Assembly: GCA_035235625.1 (NCBI GenBank)
Contig: CP141143.1
Location: 1,904,501-1,968,500, forward strand
Length of the DNA: 64,000 nucleotides
DNA from: Saururus chinensis
Taxonomy: Eukaryota; Streptophyta; Magnoliopsida; Piperales; Saururaceae
Direction: 5' to 3'
Shown one piece after another: positions 47,518-59,778 of the stretch; position 1 is the stretch's first letter; every line of letters starts with the position of its first letter. The notes under the pieces were generated by a model. It was not told the DNA's origin, ran no database searches, and saw only the letters and a program-made list of their open reading frames with translations. A program made the position numbers and the translations under genes.

Positions 47518-50500
47518 ACACAGATTCCCAAATTAATAAAATTTCTTCCTGCTGAATGCCTTGATTGGTTCTTCGAGTTCTGTAGTCTTTACTGCAAGTC
47601 TCATCCTTTGCATCTATTCCCTATCTGTTAGCTATATGAGGGAAGGTAACCTGTTAACATTAACAGGTGATTTACTTGTTAACATTTGAAAAGTGGGTTC
47701 CACAGTGTCAGCTAGCTGTGGAACCAGGGGGGTTGGTGGCATATAATTAGCGATGCCACTCTTACCCGACCCGACCCTAATGGGTCGGGTTTGGTTTTTA
47801 AAAATAACCCGAATAGCTTATTCGGGTCGGGTTTGGGTTTTAGGTGATCTGACCTGAATATAAATATAAATATAAAATTTATATTTTTTAATATTATTTT
47901 TTTTAAAAAAAATTTAAAAATATTTTTTTATTCTATTCTGGTCAAACGGGTCGGGTTCGGGTCACAGTTTTGTTATGTGGTATCGGGTTTGGATTTGGCA
48001 AGACCCGAACCCGACCCGACGGCATCACTACATATAATGGGGGTTAAAGATCCTATGATATTTGGATCCACTTTGCTAAGTGAGATACAATTTGCAAATG
48101 AGGCCTACTGATGGCAACTTACAAATTTGAGTCTACATTTTTTGGCTTTCTCTAGCTTAGAGAGAGGCAGCCACATATCAGAATGGGTCCAAATTTGGTA
48201 GCCCAACATCTTCGTTAATACCCTTTCAAGGTACCATGGCCCCACGTGACTATTGAAGGATCCACAATTAGTAATCTTTAGCAGCACACATTCCAGTTAA
48301 GACATGGGGTTTTCTTATACATACATGTATATATGTATGTATGTCTTACTCTGTGTATGTATGTAGGGCTGCACCAAAAAACTGGAACCAAACCGAGATT
48401 GACCCAGTTTGGTTAGGTTCCAGCCAGTAAAATTAAAAATTTAATTCCGAAATGATTAAAACCCCCTAAGAATTGGAACCGAGAACGGGAACCAAACTGA
48501 ATTGGAGCATATGTATTTCTTTTTGTGTTAAATGACAATTAGTTTTTTTTTCTACTGTGATTGGGAGCTAGAGATTAATGTGGAGTTATGCTAAATTTAA
48601 TTTTTTTCTCACAAATAAAGATAAATTAAACTATGATATAGAATTTTGGTTCTTATCTGGTTCTGATTTGGTTTTGGTTCCTATCTCGGTTCGGTTTCGG
48701 TTTCTAGTATACTGGTTCTGATCTCGTTTCGGGTTGTTCCAGTTTTGGTTTTGGTGCAGGGACAGGCCCAACCCAAACCGAGATGCAACCCTATATGTAT
48801 ATATGTATGCATCTGTATGTACATACTCACATACATGCCTACATATATACCCACATACATACATATATATGTACCTTTGCGCATACCTATTTACATAGCC
48901 ACTGATAGAGACTTATATTGACCTACACATGGCACAATATTGAATGCGTCCAATATGGGGAGTTCATCAGGTGCTCTGTTTATTGTTTTTTGTGCACATG
49001 GTGACTCTTCTGTTAATGCAAGAAAAGGCGAGGTTTGGGCTTGTGGCATGTGAGTAACTGATTTTGTTGTTGGAATTCACAAATTATGTGCTTGTCTTCT
49101 TAAAAGCTATTTTCTCTGGTGTATTCAGGCTGCACAACAAGAAAGATCTACCTTCGTTTCATCTCTGCTTCCACTTCTTTCAGAGTATGGTTTTCAGCCT
49201 CCTGTATCTGATGCTCAATCAATTGTTAATAGCCTGAAGGTTTGTAATTTTAATTTCCTTTTTTCATTACTCCTATGACATTGGTGTTTCTGGCAATGCC
49301 ATATGATGTGGATCACTTCCTTTCATAGTTATAAAAATAGAAAATTCTATCTACTTTGCACTTGGTAATAAATTATGTGAAAATTTGTTCTTATAGAAGA
49401 GCTTTGTTCTGCACCTATCTGAATTGGTGTTGTTTTGATAGAAGCAGATAAAATAAACTAGTGTTTCATACAAACAGCTTATGTTATTCCTTCTTGCACT
49501 GGAATAACACTGGATAGTGGTTCCTGCTCTTTTAATCGCCTGCTATCACTAAAATCCATGGTGGAAATAGGCATTCAGAGTATCTTGTGTAAAGCCAGAC
49601 AAAAATGTCTTTAAATGTATCTAGTTACATGATCTAGTGAGAAAGAAATTCTAATAACAGTTTCTAACAGGGTTATTGCATGGCTCACGCCTCTAATGAA
49701 CATCAATATAATGCATGGTTAGTTGTCAATAATGGCTTTTGTTTGTATTTTTTATTTTACTCTTTTTGTTGCTAGTGTCCTCTTCTTGAAAAAGAAGATT
49801 TTGAATATATTGACAGCAACACAAAGGCTGATGTGTGTCCATTGTTAATTTCCATTTTAAAAGGAATGATAACAAAAATCCTGTTTGTGACTACTCTTTG
49901 CTCACTTTATTGAAAATTGGCATCCAATTGGCTTCTGGTGTAAATTATTGTTGCAACACTTTTAAAGGCAGTACTTCCCTTCTGTGTTGAATGTGGCAAA
50001 TTTGGTTGACAACAAGATTTTGTAGGCAAATGTCTCATATTGGATTTTTGAAATAAATAAAACGTTTTTTGCTTGTTGTATTCTCTATAGAGTTTTATAG
50101 ATTTTTGAAGCATATAATTCTGTTCATTTGCAGTCTTAGTGTTTTTTGCTATGATATTTATTGAGTAGTTTACTCTTATAGGTCCTATTCAAAAATCTGC
50201 AGGAGAAACTCTTTATGACTGAGGTTTGTTGCCTAAATATGATATACATGTCCATGGTTCTCACCGAAGAGTGAAAGCTTCTAAGATAAGTACATTATTA
50301 TTGTTTATTTTCTGTCCTAGGCAAAATTGAAAGCTTCGCAGTATCAGATAGCTCCTTGGCATCCTGATCCCTTGAACAACAGTACTGGAACTACTATGCA
50401 ATCTCCTGCACATACATATGGTGCAGCTCTGGTTACATTGGTATGATGTCTATCTGTATTTGTATATACTTGATTCGTGAGCTGCAGCAAGGCTGTGCCT

Positions 50501-53500
50501 TCATGCTAGTTACATTACTATGGGCGGATTGATAGAAAGATAATTAATTGTTGGGCTCTTTAAGATCTTTGTGAATTCAGTGTGAGGCCAAATTATCTTT
50601 TTACTTAGGAGCAGATGGCCTCAGTTGAATTAAAGTCAGAAATTACACCTGAAACTGAGTTGAAAATGCAGAAGGCTTCAATTAGTATCCTCTCACATTT
50701 TTTTTGCACTGTGAAAGCATTGGAAAAAAAAGGTGCTTGCCTTTTTCTGCTGCTTAAGCAGACAACCACATATGGCAGCTTTTGTAGAGGGGGTAGGTAT
50801 GTGGAAGGTTTTTTTTTTTTTTGTGTAGTGGGAGGGAAAGGATAACCAAATAGTTTACTACGAAGTTTCACCATAATCCATGGAATAGATTTTATGGAAA
50901 TATTTAGCCTTTGAAATAGGTTTTGTTTAAGCCATCAAATGGAGGCAGTCCACAACTAAAAGTAAAGTCTCAGTGGTCCCTCAACCTTCCCTCGGGTATG
51001 GTCTGGCTGGGACTTCTGTAGCAGCCATGATAACATGATGTGCCAGGCCCAAAGAAGTTGAAGTGATCAAAATTCACAACTTCCCATACATGTGAGCCAG
51101 GGACTTGTTGAGGTCCCAAATCATGCGATCCTTGTACAAGAGATCCCTGCTTATGCATGGGATGAGCCTTCAGTGATACACGTTGGGTATCACTTTGTTA
51201 TTTACCTACGTTTGTTATGAAATACTTTCTCATTGATCCCATTTATGCTGACAGAACCAGAACAGTCTTGAAATTGTGCCTCAGCAAACATACTCTCACG
51301 TACAGGCGCCACCTTCTCCTCTGAATTTTCAGCCTGTAAGAGCAACTGATTGGGACACACCGGGTCAGCACAGTAATCATCCAATTATTGGTGGGGGCAC
51401 TGCAAAACTGTTAGAACATGACAACTTTGGAGGAACTTCTCCTTACAACAGGTGTGCGTGCTTGTTATATGTGGATCTGGTTTTGGAACAATATCTGGGG
51501 CTTGGGTTTCTGTGAGGAAGTATCTCTGGCATATTTTGATGGAAATATGGTGTATGGTGTATTGTCTAAAATCTGAGGCCTATGCTACTTGACACAGCAC
51601 ATGATGTGGTTGCATGATATGTATGAGTGTGCAACTTGATAATTAGTCACAAGTTTTATGGTCTTCTCTCAGGCCCTGACCCTTTCTCAATTGCAATTTT
51701 CCAGAAATCTTGCTGTTCGAGAGACTCCAGCTCAGACTATGGTTTCTCAAGTTGATATGGCTCCCTTCAATCATGAGCAATATAACAAACAACCATCTTT
51801 TAATGATCTTGTTGCCTCCACTGAGGTGGATGATACTGATACGGTTCGGTCCCAAGCAAAAAGAGAACCAACTGTACATTGGGCGACGGGAACTTCAACA
51901 TACACGACACCATCATTGGAGGATTCAGGTCCTTCATACTCTCCAAATTTGCCACCGGTGTTAGAGGAGCCTAGTTCCTCATTTTCTGAAGGTAAAAGTT
52001 AATTGTAAACATCAGTTGAGTGCCATGGTCATTTTTTTTCTCAGTAGTTTCTTTTAAAATTTTCAGCTGCAGAAGATGATCCTCTTCCAGCCATAGAGGG
52101 TTTACAAATCACAGGTGAAGCATTCCCTGGACGGGAGCTCCGAGCCTGCGGATATTCAATTTATGGAACTACCAGTTGCAACTTTGAGGTACCTTGTCCA
52201 TATGTCTTATTTTAGAACTATTAATTCCTGAAACACTTTTTATTGATTTAATTTATATACCTTGTAAAATTAGATATTTTCCTATTTACCTTTTTAACTT
52301 ATTTACAGTTATTTTACTTTTTGCATGACTAGTGGGTTCGGTGTTTGGAAGATGGGTCTGTCAATTACATTGATGGTATTTTATGAAAACCCATTTCTTT
52401 TAGCTGGATCTTTTGCTGTCATTCCTGAAATCTGACATGCGAGTATCTATCTATTAACAGGAGCTAAGCAACCCGATTATCTGGTCACTGCTGATGATGT
52501 GGACTCATATCTCGCTATTGAAGTCCAACCCCTTGATAACAGGAAAAGGAAGGTACATGCATGTATTTTGCAGCTATGCTGAAAATTCCTATCATGTAGG
52601 GTATTCACCTTCTAATGGACAGAAAAATTGATGCAGATATAATAAATTTTTTTAAGACACAACAGATTAAAGTGAAGATTGTACCTTGTTTCAAGGTTCG
52701 TAATCTTGGATTTCAGTCTCACCTCGGTCAGCCAAAGAGACAAGATTCTGAAGAGATCTTGGATAGATCATGTAAATGATCTTGGTGATCCTGAAGAGGT
52801 TTTCTGCATATGTATTGTTAATCCAAGTATATTTTAATGTCTAGAAACCCTAATACTAATCTCCAACTAGTCTAATACCATGAACAACATTTGTATTCAC
52901 ATAAATTATGATAATTCTTTTAAATGCACATCTATGGTTGAGTTCAAGTCAGAAACAATGTGGGTCCCAATAGGTCACTGTTAGGATTGTTACAGTATTT
53001 GCTCCAATAGGAATAGTTGGTTCCATCCTATTAGAGTATCATTTAGTCTTTTTGTCCAAGTGTTTATCTTAGTTCTGACATTATAGAGGGCAGTTAAGTC
53101 AATCTATTTAATTGCTATTTTCTTATTGGTTGACTCTTCTTTAAGTGAAGGAATCAACACTTTTACCATGATTAGGGTTAGGGTTGTTCCTTCTCTAATT
53201 AAGAGGGTCGATCCCTTCATTATTGTATTTGAACATGATTTACTGAAAATAAAGCTCTCATTTTTTCTTCCTTCAACTTGTTCTCTGAATTTCCTAACAC
53301 ATCCAACCACTAACAGATAGAGGTTCTAATATCTAAAATTGTACCATAATAAATAGCGGAGAATCAAAATAAAATTGATATGAGAAGTTTGTACAAAGGA
53401 GAGAAGCTGATGTCACGTGAGTCAGCAGGATATATGGGGGTCCTGCTTTTAAAGGAGGAGGGCAAGTCTATGATCCATCCTAGCCTTCTTCCTTTTCGTC

Positions 53501-56500
53501 TCTGTACTCTTCTTAACTCTGGGCAGGGGACAAAAATTAAACAAAAAATAATAATTTTTCTATGAAAAATAAGGAGAACCTCGTAAGATTTAAGCAATGT
53601 ATCACTTAGATTAGTGAGATCTCACGAGACTTAAGCAAGATCTCGCCTAGACCATGTAAACATTGCCAATTTGACTGGTTACATGGTCTTGTTTCTTGGT
53701 TATCCCACTGAAACTGCTGAGATCTCGCGAGATTACGAACCTTGCTTAGTTTACCTCTTAATTACAATATGCTACATACTTCAAAATAAGTTGATGCAAT
53801 TATGGGTTCTTGTCTATTGCCTTTTTTGGTGCATACTTATATGTGTTCAAATGGTTTATGATATAGCAACTTATATCTAATAGAATAAAAGATTTTGATG
53901 ATTCTTGGCAACTTTCATTATAGGCTGCTGAATGTAGTGAATACTATTTTGTTAAGTAATGTTCTTCTTCTTCTTTTTTTTGTAACTTAAGAAATATTTT
54001 ATCTTATGTATTTATTCAGGGTGAACTTGTTAAAGTTTATGCAAATGAGCAAAGAAAGATTACATGTGGTAAGCTGATATAACTATGACTTTCAGTGAAT
54101 TTCCTTCACTTTTTGCCATATGGTTTCATTTATGTTCTTGTTCTTATTTTTGCCATTTCTTGTTGGCCTTGTGACAGATGACCAAATTGAATCTGTATGT
54201 TTAGTTTATTCAAGAAGTATAAACTTGCCATATATTTTTTGTTGTATGAATGTCAATTGATTTTCCTTGCTTAATCACCTCTTAGCTTTGAAATTTTTGG
54301 AGTTGCATGCTTAGACATGGAAGTGTAATTTAGTTCTTATTTTAATTATACTTGGCAACATCTTCAACTGCTGGTTACTCTGCTTGTTGTTAAGTTTACC
54401 TTTTTCTACGTGGTTCAACTGTTCTACAATATTCTCCTTTCATTTAAATGGGATTTAATGATTGCATAGCATCTATGACTTTTCCATGTAGCCCTCAGAA
54501 CTTTAATCCTTTGCTCAAAATCTGATTTTTGAGAAGATATCCTGATATAGTTGGTGCATAGAAAAGTTCTTTGTGCGACATTTATTTTGGATAATCTTTC
54601 TTTTCTTGAGAAATCAGGTTAATTTTTAGCTGTGTGTGTGTGTGTGTTGTAGTTGCAGATAGAAAAATGCAAATATCTTATTTATTATTTTTCATGGATG
54701 AAAATTTCTAAAAGGACTGCAAAATAAGTTGCTGATAATGGGAATGTTCTTTTCATTTGGTGTCTTACTGATTTCAGATCCTGAAATGCAAGAGAAGATT
54801 CAGAAAATCCTGTCCATAGGACATGAATCTTTTGAAGTTTCTTTGTCGGTATGCCAATAATTTTCTTTGCAAAAACTACTTGAAATTGTGTTATGTTATC
54901 ATGATTGTGTTCTAATTGGTGGTTGCCTTTTGAACTTGCAGGCGGGATTTATTGGTATTTGGGAAGCAGCCATTTTGGCAATTAAGAGGGAAGGTTACAG
55001 TATTAAGTGTCTTGGGGCACGTGGTGTTGTGGTCACAGAAAAATTTTCGCCAAGTACAGCTGTATGACTTTTTTATCTTTCTTTGTTATCTTTAACCATC
55101 CTGACAACAATAGGCTATCTAAACATTGATTTAAAATTTTTCTTGTCCAACAGTTAGGTTTATTATGCCTTTTGGCTTTTGTGCATCATCATAGTCATTC
55201 ATCTATCCCCAACTGCGTGGATTCAATGGCTTTGTATTTTCTCTTGTTGTCCATTTTCACACTCTGTGAGGGCATCTTAATCTCTGCACTAAGTAATTTT
55301 AAGTCATCTTGAAGTTCCTCTATTGTGGGGATTCTTGATTAGTCTCAAGTAACATGTTACCAGTGTGGTTTGTGTTATATTTTGCTCCTTGCCATTCCAA
55401 AGACTTCCCAAAATTCATAAGGTTTACTTTATTATAAGTATTGTGATCCTGTGTTGTTATCTCATTCATTCATCTTATGCCTTAGCAGTTTTATGTCACT
55501 TATGGCCTTGCTTCATAGCTTTTTAATGTTGCCTGGCACTTGACTTCATGCAAAGCTGGTTTCACTAGGCTCCATTTGGGTCTTTGATGAAATTATCACC
55601 CTCCATGGCAAGCATGAAACTCTTCATTAATCTCACTGCAATAATCGAATTAAGAGTTCTAAATGAATTCTATGTGAGAATCTCTGTTGATTTTAAGAAC
55701 TTGGTTGCAGTTGCTCTTTTGTAAATTACATTGCATGTGCTCAAGTCTGGTCTGTCGAAGTTGGCAATTCTGTTAAATACCTTCCCTACTCCTTTCTTAC
55801 TCGGATGACACCGATAGTATGCAATGAGCGAGTTGTGCATCGAGACTAGTTTAACAATGTATGTGGGGACCTGATGCAATCCTGGGTGTTAATTTACTGT
55901 TAATGGGAATTCCTCTCTTCTTGCTAAAAGTTGTCATACTAGTTCCAATGCCTGACATTTGTGCACATTTCTTGAAAAGTTGTGGTTGCCCGGTTTATCC
56001 ATGTACCTTTTATGTATACTTTTGCAGGTTACAATACCTTTTAGGCATGCCGCTGAGTTCGCTGAGTTTTCAATTCACAGTACTGGCGGTGTTGAATATC
56101 TATTGCGGACAGCAGATAATAGCATGTATGCCCTGGCTACCTTCACGTATCTAGTTGGCTATCAGTGTTAACTTTTAGGCTAATCTGATATTTAAAAAAT
56201 TAATGGAATGAAGAAATGACATTAAAAAAATCTGTTTAAAAAATATCTGCCCTGCACTGGCATTGCTCATGGCAGCTTATGTAACTAGTCTTCATGAGCA
56301 TTTTGCACTAGTGGCTCCCGAGTATTTTTTCGTGTTTGGTACTTGCGGAAGGCTGTGGACTGTCATTTTTTTTTGCAAGCTTCTTGACGTTCTCTTGCCA
56401 AGTCCACACTCCTTGTCTATTCAAAGACCGATATCTTTTCTTTCCTTTTTGGAAGCAACTCTTGTTGCCCGGGCCTCAAGTTGCAAAACTGGCTTATTCG

Positions 56501-56895
56501 AGCCACTTAAAACAAAGCCTTATATTGTTAATTTATTGTTTGACTCTTGAAAAATGTTAGTTTCCTCAAGTAAGATCATATATTATTGGAAAGTTTTATG
56601 CAACATACACGTCATAATTCAGGAAACCGATGTTCATCACCAGTCTCATGTTTCTTTGTTTGTGACGTCACAGGTTGAGAGACACCATCGTGCTCACTTT
56701 GAGACTATTCATCATGAGGGTACTGTTACCTACTACTTGATAATCCCTTTTGATTTTTAAGAGTCTCTTTTACCTTTTCTTTGTGGTTTTGAATGGTTAA
56801 GCATGGAGTATAGATGGTGGAAACTATTATCTAAATGCATTTGGGTGCAGGCTGTTGAGAAGAAAGGAAAGAAGAGAGGTTTATTCTTCAAATAG
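44403..56895 (+). CDS. Conserved plant coiled-coil protein of unknown function, 21 exons
   Basis: Exons join in frame: 44403-44609, 45239-45301, 46173-46426, 46837-46936, 47053-47130, 47228-47287, 47379-47483, 49129-49239, 50182-50223, 50321-50440, 51255-51451, 51705-51991, 52067-52188, 52333-52375, 52461-52552, 54020-54068, 54778-54848, 54942-55061, 56028-56125, 56674-56719 and 56851-56895. The product has 769 residues. Residues ~45-90 and ~185-330 are charged and helical (KVKEHEEEIAQLRKHLADYS, EKHVLEKRIAYMRLAF), predicting coiled coils. A Ser/Pro-rich linker follows. The C-terminal part, from EGLQITGEAFPGRELRACGY through CNFEWVRCLEDGSVNYIDGA, resembles an Ig-like fold, and the end is basic (VEKKGKKRGLFFK). 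I recall plant homologues of this layout annotated only as unknown or transmembrane-like, so I assign no function. All splice sites are GT-AG and no stop or frameshift was found. Confidence 0.9.
45400..45700 (+). mobile_element. 3' fragment of an RTE-type LINE in intron 2
   Basis: In broken frames the sequence reads RKRGQPKMTC, a stop, ELVRKDLAM, a stop, then FDVEMVYGRPEWLRKFNVA. This is the pattern of the extreme C-terminus of plant RTE-type reverse transcriptases (RGRPKxTW...VRKDL...DRxxWRxxI). The tail GGGATAAGGTGTTGATGATC followed by GAT repeats matches the usual short-repeat 3' end of these LINEs. The 5' part is missing, as is usual for truncated insertions. Confidence 0.65.
46975..47052 (+). 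other. Possible exon-4 duplication remnant inside the next intron
   Basis: TTACCGAAAGGAAGGAGAAG followed by TAACTCTAAGCAGGTATTAT resembles the start of exon 4 (GTACCAAAAGGAGGGAGAAG) and its end and donor (GGAAGCAGGTATTAT). The copy lacks most of the middle and a good acceptor. Confidence 0.35.
47484..47522. repeat. Compound (CT)n(CA)n microsatellite in intron 7
   Basis: A CT run passes into a CA run just behind the exon 7 donor site. It could be polymorphic and lies close to the splice site. Confidence 0.85.
47748..48030. mobile_element. hAT MITE (283 bp) with perfect 8-bp target duplication
   Basis: The ends TAGCGATGCC and GGCATCACTA are inverted with one mismatch. CATATAAT flanks both sides (47740-47747 and 48031-48038). 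Subterminal regions carry CCCGACCCGA and CGGGTCGGGT repeats and the centre is AT-rich. It has no coding capacity. It lies in the large intron 7 of the 21-exon gene. Confidence 0.92.
48318..48363. repeat. (TATG)n-type microsatellite, left part
   Basis: ATACATGTATATATGTATGT and further TGTATG units. The array continues at 48794-48880 beyond the MITE at 48364-48793, so the MITE split one microsatellite. Confidence 0.75.
48364..48793. mobile_element. hAT MITE (430 bp), same family as 5785-6875
   Basis: It opens TAGGGCTGCACCAAAAAACT and closes CCGAGATGCAACCCTA, nearly the same ends as the element at 5785-6875. The flanking octamers TATGTATG and TATGTATA match in seven of eight bases. CCGAACC/GGTTCGG-type motifs fill both halves. 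It lies in intron 7 next to the other hAT MITE. It has no coding capacity and could not move without a partner. Confidence 0.87.
52692..53744. mobile_element. hAT-like inverted-repeat element in intron 15
   Basis: The left end CAAGGTTCGTAATCT and the right end AGATTACGAACCTTG are perfect inverted repeats of 15 bp. The flanking octamers CCTTGTTT and CTTAGTTT agree in six of eight bases. Subterminal GATCTC/GAGATCTC motifs recur on the right side. The 1.05-kb size and 8-bp flank suggest a non-autonomous hAT element. No transposase frame was seen. Confidence 0.7.
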
Positions 56896-59606
56896 AGCAT
56901 TTTTCACACTGGAGAAGACAAATTTGTAAATTGTGCAAATTAATATGGTATCCTTGTATATGGTTCGTATTTTTTGTCAATTTTAAATGTAATTTTTCAC
57001 ATTGTCTTCTGATCTAGAAGGTGTTGTATTTTTTTGTGTGACCATCATTGCTCCATTACCATAGCTGCTTTGAACTTCGTGGGAAATGTGTAAGCATGTG
57101 ATTCCTAGCTTCCGGGCTGGGAAAAAGAACCGGTTGAGCCTAACGGCTTCTATAGTTTTTGGATCCCCTCCTGGACGATGTTTGGTGTAGAGGTATCCTA
57201 TACTGATTGATTGCTTCCAGATTAGTGTGGCAAGATGTATGCATTAACTTTTGCTAAACATTTTGAAACGTTTGCCCATCAAGGTTAAATTACGTAGTCA
57301 CCAAATCAATGGAGAATGGGAGTTTATGACGCTGGTGACATTTGTCAAAATGGAATGCAAAATAATAATGCACATGGAGGCATTAAAAGGGTGGATTTCG
57401 CAACATTCTATGAGATGTTAAGTGCCAAGAAAAAATAATCTGAGATATTAAAAATGAGAATGGTATTTATGTGTTATTTTAACATCCCAGGTATGAAACC
57501 TTAACTACAAGGGTAAACTTTGACTCGAGACTAACATTGACTTCATTTAGGGTTAAAATGCATAATAGTGTTTGTTTTTCAATATTTAAGATCCACATGT
57601 TATGGTGTAAATAAGATGAGTTGAATTGATTTTTGGTTTTTTTTTTTGGTTGAGCTTGATTTTTAAAAACTCGGCTAGCTCGATTTTTTAACACTTCGAC
57701 TCCTAGCTCAATTTAGGTAGGGAATTTAAAACTTGACTTGAGCTAAAAAATAGTGCACAAATGTATGAACTTATGTTTGAATTGGGCTGGAATCCCCATG
57801 TACAATTTAAATTGTATTTCTTTCGTGTAAATAAATTTTAAATTAATACTTCTAAAGAAAAATATGTGAATTTGTGATAAGTATCTAGAGTTAGTAGGTT
57901 AAGTCCAACCTAGAATGCATTAGATCAGGGCATTGCTCATGTCAATTTCTTGAAAGTAAGCATTATAATATGACTTTATTTGTAATTAGTTAATAAGTTC
58001 GATAAAATTCATAAATTTAATTACTATAAATTTTTTTATAAAAAAATTATATTAATTTAGAGAATCACATCACTATTATAAAAATAAAAAAGATTATAAC
58101 AACCATTATTCTATAGTATTATTGTTGTGTTGTTTATATATAAGTTGTTTGCTAAAGAGCCGAGCCAGTTAGTCACTTAGTATTACTAAGAGAAGTACAA
58201 AATTGTACCCACACTATGCTTTTAAAAAAGATGTAAAATTTTTAAATTAATATATAAAATTTAGACTTATTTCACTCGATATATTGGTAGCCAAAATCTA
58301 GATATGATTCACTAGATCTCTAATTTTAAACCAATATGATTGGTTCAATTAAAAATATTCATTTTACAAATATAATTACATATTTATATTTGTTAAGGTT
58401 AGGATAATTAAGGTGATTAAGGATATAATTTAAAAATTAATTAATTTAAGTTAAAATAGGAATAAAAATAATCTATTGTACCTAAAAGTCAAACCACAAG
58501 GATAGTTCTTTTTGAAGTATACACAAGTATAACATATCTGAAGTTAACAAACACATTGTGTGGTGAAGAAGCGACTTTAACTTATGTGGCTAAATGGTGG
58601 TGATGGGCAATAGATAAAGAGCAAACACAATGCACATAAGATATTTATAGTGTGGTTTGAACACCGAAAACTGGACAATGCCTAAATCCACAATCTCAAA
58701 GCACCAAATCTAAGGCACCTCAACTTTTCACTAAGTAATAATTTCTAGTTCACCCTCAACCATCTACAACATACAATTTTCCTTAGCTCACCGTTAACTA
58801 TTATACAACTTTGAGTCAATCACACTTACCGAGAGTTACTCTTAACTTTCCATATGTTATACCCAAACCCGTCTCTCTTACTAAGTGTTTTAAGCCCTTG
58901 TTTACTCCACTCTCTCAAAAATAAAAGAAGGTTAACATCACTTACACTCTTTGTGAGGATTGAATATCATACACCTTTACTTGAATTTGCACTTCAAGCA
59001 TTCGGCCTTTCACTGCCCATCTTTGGATTGAAATTGGTACTTCAAAATTGTTGAGGCTATTTGGACAAAGGAACATGGGTTTCTAAAGGATGTACATATT
59101 TGATCTAAGAAGTCATTGTCGAGTAGTATTGACTATCTTCCTAGTATTTTTTAAAAAAGTCTCATGGATCTTTTTTTGGGATGAGGAAGACTAATCAAGA
59201 CATACTAAGGTTTAAAAATATTTTTTCTATGTAGAATATAAAACTAAATCTAAGACTCCCTTTTATTTCACAAGATCTTGATTGAGTCTTTTAAACTTTG
59301 ATCATATAAGAGAAATAAACTTTGAGACACTCTTATGGCTCTCTCTTCATGATTTAACCATGAGAACCTAAGTCAAAAGACAAGGAAATGACAGGTGATT
59401 TTAACTTCACCCAAGAGGGGGTATTTAGAGTTGAGAGATTCTATGTTGGGTCTATGTTTAGGTCTTAGTATCTTTTCCTTGCATGATTTGGATGGACTTT
59501 TTCTCTCCTAACTGTCCATTATCTTTGAGGCCGAATAAACTAGACTCACATGACCTTGAACAATTTTTGAGTTTTTTTATCTTCAAACGTGTCCCTTGTC
59601 CACTTT
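56896..59606. other. 3' flank of the 21-exon gene and AT-rich intergenic DNA
   Basis: The first ~150 bp are AT-rich and probably hold the 3' untranslated region and polyadenylation site. Further on I see no gene. Scattered TCGGCT/AGCTCG motifs at 57.65-57.72 kb and again at 60.25-60.43 kb are of the kind found near hAT element ends, but no element could be closed. Confidence 0.4.
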
Positions 59607-59778
59607 GGGCTTGAGTCTTTATCTCTTATTTTCTTGATAGGCTTCTTTGAAACTTATTCTTTGTTTTATTTGAGCTTAAGCATTTGTTTCTTATTTTCTT
59701 CATGGGCTTCTTTGAACCTTATTCCTTATCTTATTTGGGCTTGAGCATTTGTCTCTTATTTTCTTCTTGGGCTTCTTA
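59607..59778. repeat. 65-bp minisatellite, 2.6 units
   Basis: Units start at 59607, 59672 and 59737 and share GGGCTTGAG, TCTTATTTTCTT and GGCTTCTTTGAA blocks at constant 65-bp spacing. Units differ at several positions each. Confidence 0.85.

Noticed and set aside
50600..50845. Possible extra exon between exons 10 and 11 of the 21-exon gene (ELKSEITPETELKMQ)
   Set aside because: There is an acceptor-like TTAG before it, but no clear donor that keeps the frame, and skipping it joins exons 10 and 11 perfectly. It could still be an alternative exon.
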